Shown: piece after piece, positions 8,623 through 16,861 of the stretch
Position numbering within the stretch: position 1 is the first letter of the stretch
Layout of the letters: each line of letters begins with the position of its first letter
Source of the DNA: Streptomyces griseiscabiei
Lineage (GTDB): Bacteria > Actinomycetota > Actinomycetes > Streptomycetales > Streptomycetaceae
Assembly (NCBI RefSeq): GCF_020010925.1
Contig: NZ_JAGJBZ010000001.1
Coordinates: forward strand, 3,947,001-4,011,000
DNA: 64,000 nucleotides
Reading direction: 5' to 3'
Translations under genes and position numbers: made by a program
The notes under the pieces: model-generated
Told to the model about the DNA's origin: nothing
What the model saw: the letters and a program-made list of their open reading frames with translations, nothing else
Databases searched by the model: none

Positions 8623-9699
8623 TCAGATCTCGATGCAGGTGCGCAGGGCCACCCCGGTCCGCATCTGGTCCAGTGCCTCGTTGATGTCGGCGAGGGGCAC
8701 CCGGTGGGTGATCAGGCTCGCGAGGTCGATGCGGCCGGCCCGCCAGAGGGCGATGGCCCGCTCGTAGGAGCGCAGGACGTCGCCGCCGCCGTACATCGAC
8801 GGCAGGATCCGCTTCTCGTCGAAGAACAGCTCGAACATGCTGAGTTGCAGGAAGTCGTCCAGCGCGCCCGCGCCGACCACGACGAGGGTGCCGCCGCGCC
8901 GGGTCGTCTCGTACGCGGTCCGGGCGGTGGCCGAGCGGCCGACGACCTCGAAGACGTAGTCGAAGCCCTCCCCGGCGGTGACGGACTGCTTGGCGTCGGC
9001 CAGCTCCTCCGGCGAGATCGCCCTGGTGGCACCGAACTTGAGGGCCGCCTCGCGTCGTGAGACCACCGGGTCGACGGCGACGATCTCGGCGGCGCCCTTG
9101 AGCCGGGCGCCCTGGATCGCCGAGATGCCGACGCCCCCGCAGCCGATGACGGCGACCGACGAACCGGCCTCCACATCGGCGGTGTTGAGGGCCGCGCCCA
9201 GCCCGGTGGTGACGCCGCAGCCGATGAGGGCGGCGATGTCGGAGGGCACGTCGTCCGGTATCGGCACGGCGCAGCCCGCGTCGACGACGACCTCCTCGGC
9301 GAACGTGCCGGTGCCCGCGAAGCCGAAGACGTCTCCGGCGGGCCGCTTGAAGTTGGGCGTGCCGGCGTTGAGGAAACCGGCGAGGCAGAGGTGCGTCTGA
9401 CCGCGCTTGCAGGCGGGACAGGTGCCGCAGGCCGGGAGCCAGCAGACCACGACGCGGTCCCCCGCCTTCAAGTGGCTGACGCCTTCGCCGACTTCGACTA
9501 TCTCGCCGGCGCCCTCGTGCCCGGGGACGAACGGTCCGGGCTGCGGCAGCACCCCGGCCATCGCCGACAGGTCGGAGTGGCACAGCCCCGTGGCCCGCAC
9601 CCGGATCCTCACCCGGCCCGGTCCGAAGCCCACCGCCTCGACGTCGTCGAGCACGTCGAGCTTGTCCTGACCGATCTCGTGCAGTACGGCTGCGCGCAT
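8623..9699 (-). CDS. Zinc-dependent alcohol dehydrogenase (MDR family)
   Basis: 358 aa. The catalytic zinc ligands are in GLCHSDLSA and GHEGAG and at the later Cys in IGCGVTTG. The structural zinc lobe is CGTCPACKRGQTHLC. The NAD(P) site is GCGGVGISAIQGA. The family oxidises alcohols to aldehydes; within this operon a hydroxylated sterol or acyl side chain is a reasonable substrate, but this is inference. The ATG at 9699 has GAGGGGAG upstream. It lies between the MaoC gene (120 nt away) and the SDR gene (34 nt away) on the same strand. It may feed the aldehyde dehydrogenase at 29.5-30.9 kb, which shares the same predicted regulation. Confidence 0.92.
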   Translation of the reverse strand: MRAAVLHEIGQDKLDVLDDVEAVGFGPGRVRIRVRATGLCHSDLSAMAGVLPQPGPFVPGHEGAGEIVEVGEGVSHLKAGDRVVVCWLPACGTCPACKRGQTHLCLAGFLNAGTPNFKRPAGDVFGFAGTGTFAEEVVVDAGCAVPIPDDVPSDIAALIGCGVTTGLGAALNTADVEAGSSVAVIGCGGVGISAIQGARLKGAAEIVAVDPVVSRREAALKFGATRAISPEELADAKQSVTAGEGFDYVFEVVGRSATARTAYETTRRGGTLVVVGAGALDDFLQLSMFELFFDEKRILPSMYGGGDVLRSYERAIALWRAGRIDLASLITHRVPLADINEALDQMRTGVALRTCIEI

Positions 9700-9764
9700 G
9701 GTGCGGCTCCCCTCAGAAGTACCTGACCTACGTCTGTACCGATGAGCTCAACTGATCCTCGGCA

Positions 9765-9824
9765 ACCGACGGGCTCATCACCGACGGGTTGATCAACGGT
9801 GGGCCCATCACGGATGGACTCATT
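9765..9824. repeat. Four degenerate 15-bp direct repeats after the MaoC gene
   Basis: Units accgacgggctcatc, accgacgggttgatc, aacggtgggcccatc and acggatggactcatt run head to tail, the last covering the MaoC stop. They fill most of the gap before the alcohol dehydrogenase. No function is evident; the unit length matches the SDR N-terminal repeat 1.2 kb away, but the sequence differs. Confidence 0.8.
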
Positions 9825-10680
9825 CGTGTTCGACGAGCGTGTCCGCCAGGACCGGCGCGTCGTCCCGCTCGACGGAGGACACCGTCACCCGTACCGCGTG
9901 GTCGTCCGGCCGCCACATCCGGATACGGAGGGTCTCGCCCGGGAAGACGACGCCCGCGAAGCGTGTCCCGTACGAGCGGACGCGGCCGACGTCGCCGCCG
10001 AGCACGGTGTCCACCACGGCCTTCAGGGTCGTCCCGTAGGTGCACAGCCCGTGCAGGATCGGGCGGTCGAACCCGGCGCGCCCCGCGAACTCCGGGTCGG
10101 CGTGCAACGGGTTCCAGTCGCCGGAGAGGCGGTAGAGCAGCGCCTGGTCCTCGCGGACGGCCCGCTCGACCTCCTTGTCGGGCGCGGTCGTCGGCGGTTC
10201 CTGTCGTACGGACGGCCCGCGCTCACCGCCCCAGCCGCCCTCGCCCCGGACGAAGATCTGCGCCTCGTTGACCCACAACGGGCCCTCGGTGTCGGCGACT
10301 TCGGTCCGCATCACCAGGACGGCCGCCTTGCCCTTGTCGTACACCGCCGCCACGCGCGAGGTCGCGGTCGCGCGCCCCTCGACGGGGATCGGGCGGTGCA
10401 GCTCGACGCGCTGGCCGCCGTGCAGGACCTTGGCCAGGTCGACGTCGACTCCGGGGGCGTTCAGGCCGCCGATGACGTCCGGCGAGCCGGCGCCGGCGAC
10501 GGTCGCGAAGCTCGGCAGGACGTGCAGCCGGGACTCCAGCGTGTAGCGCAGCTCGCCGGGGTCGGTCGCGGGGATGCCGGCGCCGATGCCGAGGTGGTAG
10601 AGCAGCACGTCCTTACGGGTCCACGCGATCTCGGCGGAACGTGGCTCGGCCGCGAGCGCCTTGGCTGCGTCGATGGGCAT
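9820..10680 (-). CDS. MaoC-family enoyl-CoA hydratase (double hot-dog, Hsd4B-like)
   Basis: 286 aa. The C-terminal hot-dog half holds the hydratase 2 motif SGDWNPLHADPEFA...GFDRPILHG (about residues 195-225) with the catalytic Asp and His. The N-terminal half is a degenerate second hot-dog, as in R-specific hydratases of the 17-beta-HSD4 type. Mycobacterial homologues hydrate sterol side-chain enoyl-CoAs. The ATG is preceded by CAGGAG. First gene of the operon; a perfect KstR box lies 163 nt upstream, and a good -35/-10 pair at 10871-10899 directs transcription toward it. Confidence 0.92.
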   Translation of the reverse strand: MPIDAAKALAAEPRSAEIAWTRKDVLLYHLGIGAGIPATDPGELRYTLESRLHVLPSFATVAGAGSPDVIGGLNAPGVDVDLAKVLHGGQRVELHRPIPVEGRATATSRVAAVYDKGKAAVLVMRTEVADTEGPLWVNEAQIFVRGEGGWGGERGPSVRQEPPTTAPDKEVERAVREDQALLYRLSGDWNPLHADPEFAGRAGFDRPILHGLCTYGTTLKAVVDTVLGGDVGRVRSYGTRFAGVVFPGETLRIRMWRPDDHAVRVTVSSVERDDAPVLADTLVEHE

Positions 10681-10842
10681 GGGGCTCCTGTGTGCGGTGG
10701 GGGCGGAGGGCAGAGGGCGGGTGGTGGCCGACGGTGCGGTGACCGGCGGGCGGTGACCGGCTCGCGCTGAGGAACCTCGGTACGACCGTCCGCACCAGCG
10801 GCCGCACCGAGGTCGTCACGGCGGACCCGGAACCCGCCCACC

Positions 10843-10856
10843 TAGAACGCGTTCCA
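10843..10856. promoter_or_regulatory. KstR operator (perfect) in the MaoC operon leader
   Basis: TAGAACGCGTTCCA matches the mycobacterial KstR consensus TNNAACNNGTTNNA at all defined positions. It lies just downstream of the predicted start of transcription (about 10864) on the minus strand, a position suited to repression. Confidence 0.8.
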
Positions 10857-10870
10857 GTCCGGCGCCCCTC

Positions 10871-10899
10871 TGTATAGCCGAGCCACGTACACATGTGAA
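10871..10899 (-). promoter_or_regulatory. Promoter of the MaoC-ADH-SDR operon
   Basis: On the minus strand TTCACA and TATACA are separated by exactly 17 nt, close to the principal sigma consensus and unusually AT-rich for this genome. Transcription would start near 10864, giving a leader of about 180 nt containing the KstR box. Confidence 0.65.
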
Positions 10900-10904
10900 G
10901 ACTC

Positions 10905-10919
10905 CTGACAGTACGTCAG
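10905..10919. promoter_or_regulatory. Palindrome CTGAC-N5-GTCAG, copy 1
   Basis: CTGACAGTACGTCAG sits immediately upstream of the -35 of the MaoC operon promoter. Read on the minus strand it is CTGACGTACTGTCAGGAG, followed 7 nt later by an ATG. The same motif recurs at 22405, 30975 and 45794. Confidence 0.7.
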
Positions 10920-11019
10920 ATCTGTGCCGCTCCCTCCGCCCCGCCCATGACATTTGTCCTGCCGGACTCCGTACAAGCGCCCCTGCCGGGCCGCGCCGCG
11001 GCTTCGTACTGTCGAGGAC

Positions 11020-12351
11020 ATGAGACCGACGGATGCGGGCGGGACGGGCATGGCGGGGGCGGGCGCGGAGACGGAAGCCACAGGTGCCGGGGACCCGTGT
11101 GCCGGAGGCGGCGGGACCGCGGGCGCCGACTGTGGGAGCCCGCGCCGCGTGGGGGCGTGGTTCCCATGGCGGGCGATGCGCGGAGGCGGCGGGCGGAAGC
11201 CGGCGCCGGACGACGCCGGACCGCCTGCCACCGGACTCACCCTGCTGCCGTGGCTGCTCATGGGGATGGGCGCCTTCGCGAACCTCCTCCAGGGCCGCGC
11301 CCCGAACCCCTGGGTCGGCGGCCTCGGCATCCTCACCTTCAACTCCCTCTACATCTACGTCGTCATCCGCGCCTTCGTGAAGGAGAAGCGCGAGTCCCGC
11401 TCCACCCGCCTCGCGCTCATCCTGCTCGGCCTGGTCGCCTGCGGCCTCGCCCTCTCCTACGGCGGCAGCTGGCTGAACTTCTTCCCGCTGCTCGGTCTGG
11501 CCGTGGGCGCCGTCACCCGAGGCCCACGGCTCGGCCGGACCGGGCTGGCGGTGACCGTGCTCGCGGGCGGGGTCTCGGCGTTCCGCGAGGGATGGGCCGC
11601 GGTCAACGTGGCGTACGGCACCTTCATCTCCGTCGTCGTGACGGCGGCGATCCTCTCCCTGGCGGACGCGGTGCGCGAACTGCGCGCCGCCCGCGAGGAG
11701 CTGGCGCATCGCGCGGTGGAGGAGGAACGTCTGCGTTTCTCCCGCGATCTGCACGATCTTCTCGGGCACACGCTGTCGGTGATCGTGGTGAAGTCGGAGG
11801 CGGCCCGTCGTCTCGCCCCGCACGACCCGGACGCGACGCTCGCCCAGATCGCGGACATCGAGACGGTCGGCCGCCAGGCCCTCACGGAGATCCGCGAGGC
11901 CGTCACCGGATACCGCGAGGGCAGCCTCACGAGCGAACTGGACCGTGCCCGCTCCGTCCTGTCCGCCACGGGCACGGCCCTGACCGTACGGCGCTCCGGG
12001 CCGCCCCCGACCGCCCGGACCGAGGCCCTGCTCGCCTGGGTCGTCCGCGAGGCGGTCACCAACGTCGTACGGCACAGCCACGCCACCCGCTGTGAGATCG
12101 TCCTCACCACCACTCCGGCCCACACCCGCCTCACCCTCACCGACAACGGCCCCCGCGCCACTCCCCCACCGCCCACCTCCACCCCCCATGGCCTGCGGGG
12201 CCTCACCGAACGCCTCACCACAGCCGGCGGCACCCTCCAGGCCGGCCCCGGCCCCGACTGCGGCTTCTCGGTGAGCGCGGAACTGCCGACACCACCGCCG
12301 GGGGCGACCGAGAAGCGAGCGCCGGACACGGTCGCGCTGCCACGGCCGTGA
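11020..12351 (+). CDS. Sensor histidine kinase (DesK/NarX-type, HisKA_3)
   Basis: 443 aa. After a Gly/Ala-rich cytoplasmic start, about five hydrophobic segments lie between residues 70 and 220. The HisKA_3 helix EERLRFSRDLHDLLGHTLSV carries the phosphorylated His near residue 244. The ATPase domain has an N-box (REAVTNVVRHSHA) and a G-box (PHGLRGLTERL). ATG 11020 was chosen by the adjacent GAGG. The signal is unknown. It is followed after 155 nt by a NarL-type regulator and is divergent from the MaoC operon, with the KstR box and CTGAC palindrome in the shared 340-nt region. Confidence 0.9.
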   Translation: MRPTDAGGTGMAGAGAETEATGAGDPCAGGGGTAGADCGSPRRVGAWFPWRAMRGGGGRKPAPDDAGPPATGLTLLPWLLMGMGAFANLLQGRAPNPWVGGLGILTFNSLYIYVVIRAFVKEKRESRSTRLALILLGLVACGLALSYGGSWLNFFPLLGLAVGAVTRGPRLGRTGLAVTVLAGGVSAFREGWAAVNVAYGTFISVVVTAAILSLADAVRELRAAREELAHRAVEEERLRFSRDLHDLLGHTLSVIVVKSEAARRLAPHDPDATLAQIADIETVGRQALTEIREAVTGYREGSLTSELDRARSVLSATGTALTVRRSGPPPTARTEALLAWVVREAVTNVVRHSHATRCEIVLTTTPAHTRLTLTDNGPRATPPPPTSTPHGLRGLTERLTTAGGTLQAGPGPDCGFSVSAELPTPPPGATEKRAPDTVALPRP

Positions 12352-12367
12352 GTGGGCCGGAGGTTGA

Positions 12368-12390
12368 CCGGGCCCGGACTCGGGGCCCGG
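12368..12390. terminator. Hairpin in the kinase-regulator gap
   Basis: Stem ccgggccc / gggcccgg with a 7-nt loop, no T-run. It may attenuate transcription between the kinase and the regulator. Confidence 0.35.
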
Positions 12391-12506
12391 CCAAGGATCC
12401 GACCAGGGACCCCGGGCAGCACCCGAGGCGGCAACCCCAGCCCCCTCCCCCATCCCCACCCCGCCCGTGTCGCTCCAAATCGGTCTCTTCCGCCTAATCT
12501 TGGGCC

Positions 12507-13148
12507 GTGAACCAGATGCCCCGGGAGCACCGGCCCGCCAAGTCCATCAGGGTGTTGCTTGCCGAGGACCAGGGGATGATGCGGGGCGCGCTGGCGTTAC
12601 TGCTGGGGATGGAGGCCGACATCCAGGTCGTGGCGCAGGTCGGGACGGGGGACGCGATCGTGGACGCGGCGCTGATCCATCGGCCGGATGTCGCGCTGCT
12701 GGACATCGAACTGCCCGGGATGAGCGGTCTGGACGCCGCCGCCGAGCTGCGCGACCAGGCGCCCGACTGCCGTGTGCTGATCCTCACCACCTTCGGCCGG
12801 CCCGGATATCTCCGCCGGGCCATGGACGCCGGCGCCGCCGGGTTCCTGGTCAAGGACGGGCCCGTCGAGGAGCTGGCCCGGGCCATCCGGCGGGTGCTCA
12901 CCGGCGAGACCGTCGTCGATCCGGCTCTCGCCACGGCCGCGCTGAGCGCCGGGCCCAACCCGCTCACCGACCGCGAACGCGACACCCTCAACGCCTCCGC
13001 CGACGGCGCCACCGTCGCCGACATCGCCGCCCGCCTCCGGCTCTCCGAGTCCACCGTCCGCAACTACCTCTCCTCCGCCATCGGCAAGACCGGCACCCGC
13101 AACCGCATGGAAGCCCTGCGGGAGGCCCGGCAGCAGGGGTGGCTCTGA
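12507..13148 (+). CDS. NarL/FixJ-type response regulator
   Basis: 213 aa with a GTG start. The receiver domain has the phospho-acceptor Asp in ALLDIELPGMSG (about residue 65) and the Lys in FLVKDG. The C-terminal LuxR-type HTH reads TVADIAARLRLSESTVRNYLSSAIGK. The sequence resembles DesR, the partner of DesK-type membrane thermosensors in lipid desaturation, although no desaturase gene is nearby. It is presumably phosphorylated by the kinase encoded just upstream. Confidence 0.93.
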   Translation: MNQMPREHRPAKSIRVLLAEDQGMMRGALALLLGMEADIQVVAQVGTGDAIVDAALIHRPDVALLDIELPGMSGLDAAAELRDQAPDCRVLILTTFGRPGYLRRAMDAGAAGFLVKDGPVEELARAIRRVLTGETVVDPALATAALSAGPNPLTDRERDTLNASADGATVADIAARLRLSESTVRNYLSSAIGKTGTRNRMEALREARQQGWL

Positions 13149-13170
13149 CCGTCGCGCCCCCGTCACCCCG

Positions 13171-14238
13171 TCACCCCGTCACCTGCGCCGACTTGTACCC
13201 CACCCCCTCCGGTGCCAGCGCCACGAACCAGCTCGCCATGGCGCCCTTCGGCTGGACGATGCGGGGGTTGCGCAGGTCCGCGTACCAGCCGTCGCCCCTG
13301 TCGCGCCTGGCGTCGACGAAGGTGTCGTCGGACCAGGTGACACGTACCGTCCGGGCGGTGGGGGCTACCTGGCCGATGACAAGGCGCTCGGGGGCGTCGT
13401 CCTGGTCCCGGTCACCGGTGCGGAGGGGCATCGAGTAGGCCTCCAGATCCGTACCCGCCGACGCGTCCGCCTCGCCGTCGATCAGCGCGTCCGTCCGCTC
13501 CCCGCCGACGGTCAGATGCACGAAGTGCCAGCTCTTGCCCACCAGGTCGGCCGCGCCGTCCAGCCCCGTCGGCGCGTCCCCGAAGAGGGCCATCGCGGCA
13601 AACTGCTCCTCGGCCTCCGCCTTGTCCCTCGGTGCGTCCCAGACGTCGATCGCCACCCGCCAGACCGCGCCCCGGTCCTTGCCCTCGGCCAGCGTGGTCC
13701 GCCAGGGCTCGCCGATCCGCCGGGCCTCGGGCGACGCCGGACTCGTCGCCGCAGGCTGCACACGCCCCCCGCCGCCCCCGTCCGACGCCCCGGCCAGCGC
13801 CAGCGTGCCCGTGGTGCCCGCGATCACCACGGCCGCAGCGGCGGCGACGGCCCAGCGGCGGGCCCTGCGACGCCGCCCGCCCCGTACGACCGCCTGGTAG
13901 GGGGCTATGCCGACCTCGACGTCGTCGGCCGCGTCGGCCAGCAGGAGGGCGATGTCTCTCTCCAAGGCGGTGCGGTGGGTGAGGTCGTGCGTGAGGCCGT
14001 CGTGGATGAGGCCGTCGCGCGTGCCGTCACCGTGCGTGCCGCCGCCTCGTGTGCCGCCGTCGTGTGTGCCGCCGTCGTGCTTCATCCGCTGATCCGCCTT
14101 CCCGTCCTGGCCGTCCGAGCCACCCGCACCGTCCATGCCGTCCACGCCGTCCACACCGCCCACGCCGTCCATGCCGTCCACGCCACTGATGTCACCCATG
14201 TCGCCCGCCGCACCGCTCATGGCGTTCTCGTCCGTCAC
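13171..14238 (-). CDS. Single-pass membrane protein, putative partner of the upstream ECF sigma
   Basis: 355 aa. The GTG at 14238 overlaps the sigma stop (GTGA), so the two are translationally coupled. Residues 5-30 repeat GVDGMDG and residues 35-70 repeat HDGGTHGDGT-like units. A conserved cytoplasmic segment (ERDIALLLADAADDVEVG) and an Arg-rich stretch precede one hydrophobic helix (AVAAAAAVVIAGTTGTLALA). About 200 extracytoplasmic residues follow. The topology fits an anti-sigma or sigma-accessory protein of the streptomycete SigE-family cassette, but no zinc HxxxCxxC motif is present. Its function is inferred from context only. Confidence 0.8.
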   Translation of the reverse strand: MTDENAMSGAAGDMGDISGVDGMDGVGGVDGVDGMDGAGGSDGQDGKADQRMKHDGGTHDGGTRGGGTHGDGTRDGLIHDGLTHDLTHRTALERDIALLLADAADDVEVGIAPYQAVVRGGRRRRARRWAVAAAAAVVIAGTTGTLALAGASDGGGGGRVQPAATSPASPEARRIGEPWRTTLAEGKDRGAVWRVAIDVWDAPRDKAEAEEQFAAMALFGDAPTGLDGAADLVGKSWHFVHLTVGGERTDALIDGEADASAGTDLEAYSMPLRTGDRDQDDAPERLVIGQVAPTARTVRVTWSDDTFVDARRDRGDGWYADLRNPRIVQPKGAMASWFVALAPEGVGYKSAQVTG

Positions 14239-14771
14239 TTCCGGCCCCCTGTCACCATCTCGGCCAGTCCCGGTATGGCGCGGAGCTTCGCGATGCCCTT
14301 GGCCGCGTTGCTCTTCACCGTGCCCACCGAGCAGCCCATCGCCTCGGCCGTCGCGCTCTCGCTCAGGTCCTCCCAGTACCGCAGGACCACGGCTTCGCGC
14401 TGGCGCGGCGGGAGCTGGGACAGGGCCGTCAGCAGGGCGCCGCGGTCGTCGGCCTGGGCGATGTGGTCGCCCGTGTCCGGCAGCTCGGGCACGAGGTCCG
14501 AGTCGCTCCGGGGCGCCAGGAACTCCTTGAGGCGTCTGCGGTGCTTGCGGGCGTGGGCGTTGATCATCACTCGCCGGACGTAGGTGTCCGGGTCGTCCGT
14601 CGAGCCGACGCGGCGCCAGGCCACGTACACCTGCTCCAGCGTCGTCTGGACCAGGTCCTCCGCGGCGTGCTGCTCCCCCGTGAGCAGGAACGCCGTACGC
14701 ATCAGCCGTGGCCAGCGGCCGACGAGGAAGCCTTGGAACTCCTCGTCCCGGACCTGCTTCCGATCCCCCAT
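14235..14771 (-). CDS. SigE-family ECF RNA polymerase sigma factor
   Basis: 178 aa. Region 2 (LMRTAFLLTGEQHAAEDLVQTTLEQVYVAW) and region 4 (LSQLPPRQREAVVLRYWEDLS...GCSVGTVKSNAAKGIAKL) are clear and intact. ATG 14771 follows AGGAGG by 5-6 nt; an upstream GTG overlaps that site. The family is common in streptomycetes and acts with a coupled membrane protein, here the next gene. Target promoters are not known. The divergent DHA2 exporter 215 nt away could be a target, which is speculation. Confidence 0.93.
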   Translation of the reverse strand: MGDRKQVRDEEFQGFLVGRWPRLMRTAFLLTGEQHAAEDLVQTTLEQVYVAWRRVGSTDDPDTYVRRVMINAHARKHRRRLKEFLAPRSDSDLVPELPDTGDHIAQADDRGALLTALSQLPPRQREAVVLRYWEDLSESATAEAMGCSVGTVKSNAAKGIAKLRAIPGLAEMVTGGRK

Positions 14772-14985
14772 GAGCACCTCCTAGATGCTTCTTACAGTCC
14801 ACGAGGGCCCGGATTCGTTGCCTCTCCCCGCGAGAAACCCGCGAGCGACCTCCGGTCCTGACGGCCTGTCACTTCCCCATGGGCAGGTCAAGCTTTCGTT
14901 AGTCACTCAAAACAACGGAATAGTTGCCCAGGCGCACGAGGTTCAGATGGCACATACCCTCACCCCGGCCAGGAGGCCCCGCTCC

Positions 14986-16491
14986 ATGACACGACCGCAC
15001 ACACCGCCGACGCACGACAGGCCCACCGCGAACGCCTCCGGCGCGATCGTCCCGGTGCTGGCCTTCGCGGGAATCGTGGTCGCGGTGATGCAGACCCTGC
15101 TGGTCCCGGTGATCAAGGACCTGCCGCAGCTGCTCGGCACCTCGCCCAGCAACGCGACCTGGGTCCTGACCTCCACCCTCCTCTCCGGTGCCGTGGCCAC
15201 CCCGATCATGGGCCGCCTCGGCGACCTCTTCGGCAAGCGCCGCATGCTGCTCGCCAGCCTGTCCGTGATGGTGGTCGGCGCGCTGATCAGCGGTTTCACC
15301 AGCGCGCTCGTACCGATGATCGTCGGCCGTACCCTCCAGGGCTTCGCCATGGGCGCGATCCCGCTGGGCATCGGCCTGATGCGCGACGAACTGCCCCGTG
15401 AGCGCCTCGCCTCCGCCATGGCCCTGATGAGCTCGTCCATAGGCGTCGGCGGCGGACTCGCGCTGCCGCTCGCCGCCGCGGTCGCCCAGAACACCGACTG
15501 GCACGTCCTCTTCTTCGGCGCCGCCGGTCTCGGCGTCCTCTCCATCGTGCTGACCCTCGTCGCCGTACCGGAGACGAAGACCCGCGCGGAGGGCACCTTC
15601 GACTACCTCGGCGCGCTCGGCCTCTCCGCCGGACTCGTCCTCTTCCTGCTGCCGATCACCAAGGGCAGCGACTGGGGCTGGACCTCCACGACCACGCTCG
15701 GCCTGTTCGGCGCGTCCGCCGCGGTACTGCTGCTCTGGGGCGTCCTGGAGCTGCGCATCGCCGCGCCGCTGGTGGACCTGCGCACCACCGCCCGCCGCGA
15801 GGTCCTGCTCACCAACCTCGCCTCGATCATGGTCGGCGTCTCCTTCTACGTCGTCTCCCTCGTCCTGCCGCAGCTGCTCCAGCTGCCCTCCTCCACCGGT
15901 TACGGCCTCGGGCAGTCGATGGTCGTCGCGGGGCTGTGCGTGGCTCCGCTCGGTCTGACGATGATGTTCACCGCGCCGCTCTACGCCCGGATCTCCGCCA
16001 AGTACGGCCCCAAGAGCACCCTCATCCTGGGCATGCTGATCATCGGGATCGGCTACGGCGCCGGGCTCGGACTGATGAGCGCGGCGTGGCAGACCGTGGT
16101 GGTGTCGGTGGTGCTGGGTGCGGGGATCGGGCTCGCCTACTCCTCGCTGCCGGCGCTGATCATCGGGGCCGTCGATCCGTCCGAGACGGGGGCGGCGAAC
16201 GGGCTCAACACGCTCATGCGGTCGATCGGTACGTCCGTGTCCAGTGCGGTCATCGGGATGGTGCTGGCGAACACGGCGAACCATGTCGGGGGTGTGGCGG
16301 TGCCGACGATGCACGGTTTCCGGGTCTCTTTTGTCATCGCGACCGGGGCGGTTGCCGTCGGTCTTCTGCTGGCCGTGTTTCTTCCGGGGCGGCGGGTGGT
16401 TCCTACTCTTCGGGCCAGCGGTGAGGGGTTGGGGGGCGGGGATGTCGATGGGGTGTCCCGGGAGGAGCGGGCGGAGGCCGTCGTCCGCTGA
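14986..16491 (+). CDS. DHA2-family MFS drug exporter
   Basis: 501 aa with about 14 hydrophobic segments. Motif A-like GRLGDLFGKRRMLL follows segment 2, and the motif C-like region GGGLALPLAAAVAQNTDWHVLFF is typical of EmrB/QacA-type proton antiporters. ATG 14986 follows AGGAGG; an earlier ATG at 14947 lacks a ribosome site. The product probably exports toxic amphiphiles; the substrate is unknown. It is divergent from the sigma gene. The intergenic region holds an AT-richer patch (ctttcgttagtcactcaaaacaacgg, cited here in parts: ctttcgttagtc, actcaaaacaacgg). Confidence 0.92.
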   Translation: MTRPHTPPTHDRPTANASGAIVPVLAFAGIVVAVMQTLLVPVIKDLPQLLGTSPSNATWVLTSTLLSGAVATPIMGRLGDLFGKRRMLLASLSVMVVGALISGFTSALVPMIVGRTLQGFAMGAIPLGIGLMRDELPRERLASAMALMSSSIGVGGGLALPLAAAVAQNTDWHVLFFGAAGLGVLSIVLTLVAVPETKTRAEGTFDYLGALGLSAGLVLFLLPITKGSDWGWTSTTTLGLFGASAAVLLLWGVLELRIAAPLVDLRTTARREVLLTNLASIMVGVSFYVVSLVLPQLLQLPSSTGYGLGQSMVVAGLCVAPLGLTMMFTAPLYARISAKYGPKSTLILGMLIIGIGYGAGLGLMSAAWQTVVVSVVLGAGIGLAYSSLPALIIGAVDPSETGAANGLNTLMRSIGTSVSSAVIGMVLANTANHVGGVAVPTMHGFRVSFVIATGAVAVGLLLAVFLPGRRVVPTLRASGEGLGGGDVDGVSREERAEAVVR

Positions 16492-16530
16492 GTTTTCTCG
16501 CCCCCGCCGCCCCTCCCCGTCCCATCCCCC

Positions 16531-16545
16531 AGGGGCTGCGCCCCT
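16531..16545 (+). terminator. Short hairpin after the MFS gene
   Basis: Stem aggggc / gcccct with a 3-nt loop, followed within 15 nt by ctctttt. Probable terminator of the exporter gene. Confidence 0.5.
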
Positions 16546-16633
16546 TCGGCCCCCTCTTTTCGCGCTCCGCGCGGGGTGGGTGGGGTAGCGGGGCGGGTGG
16601 GGTGATGGGGGTGAGTGGGTACGTGCCGGTTCG

Positions 16634-16755
16634 GTGGGGGCTGGTCGCGCAGTTCCCCGCGCCCCTTATGGGCCTACGGCCCCTTCGGGCCGAAAAAGCA
16701 CGGGGCGCAGCCCCTGCTTTTCAGGGGCGCGGGGAACTGCGCGACCAGCCCCCAC
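16634..16755. repeat. Large dispersed palindrome, copy A (33-bp arms)
   Basis: Arms 16634-16666 and 16723-16755 are perfect 33-nt complements built round cgcagttccccgcgcccct. The 56-nt loop contains two further hairpins (ggccccttcgggcc, and aaaagca...tgctttt enclosing ggggcgcagcccc). It fills most of the 370-nt gap between the exporter and the methyltransferase. Related copies are at 62138, 19982 and 37317. Confidence 0.9.
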
Positions 16756-16861
16756 CGGGCCCGCACCCGGCATCCGACCGAGTCCCCGCCCTCTTCCGCC
16801 GATCACCGCATGGCAGCATGGGCCGCCCCCACCGACGTACGACCGACCACACGGAGGACCC

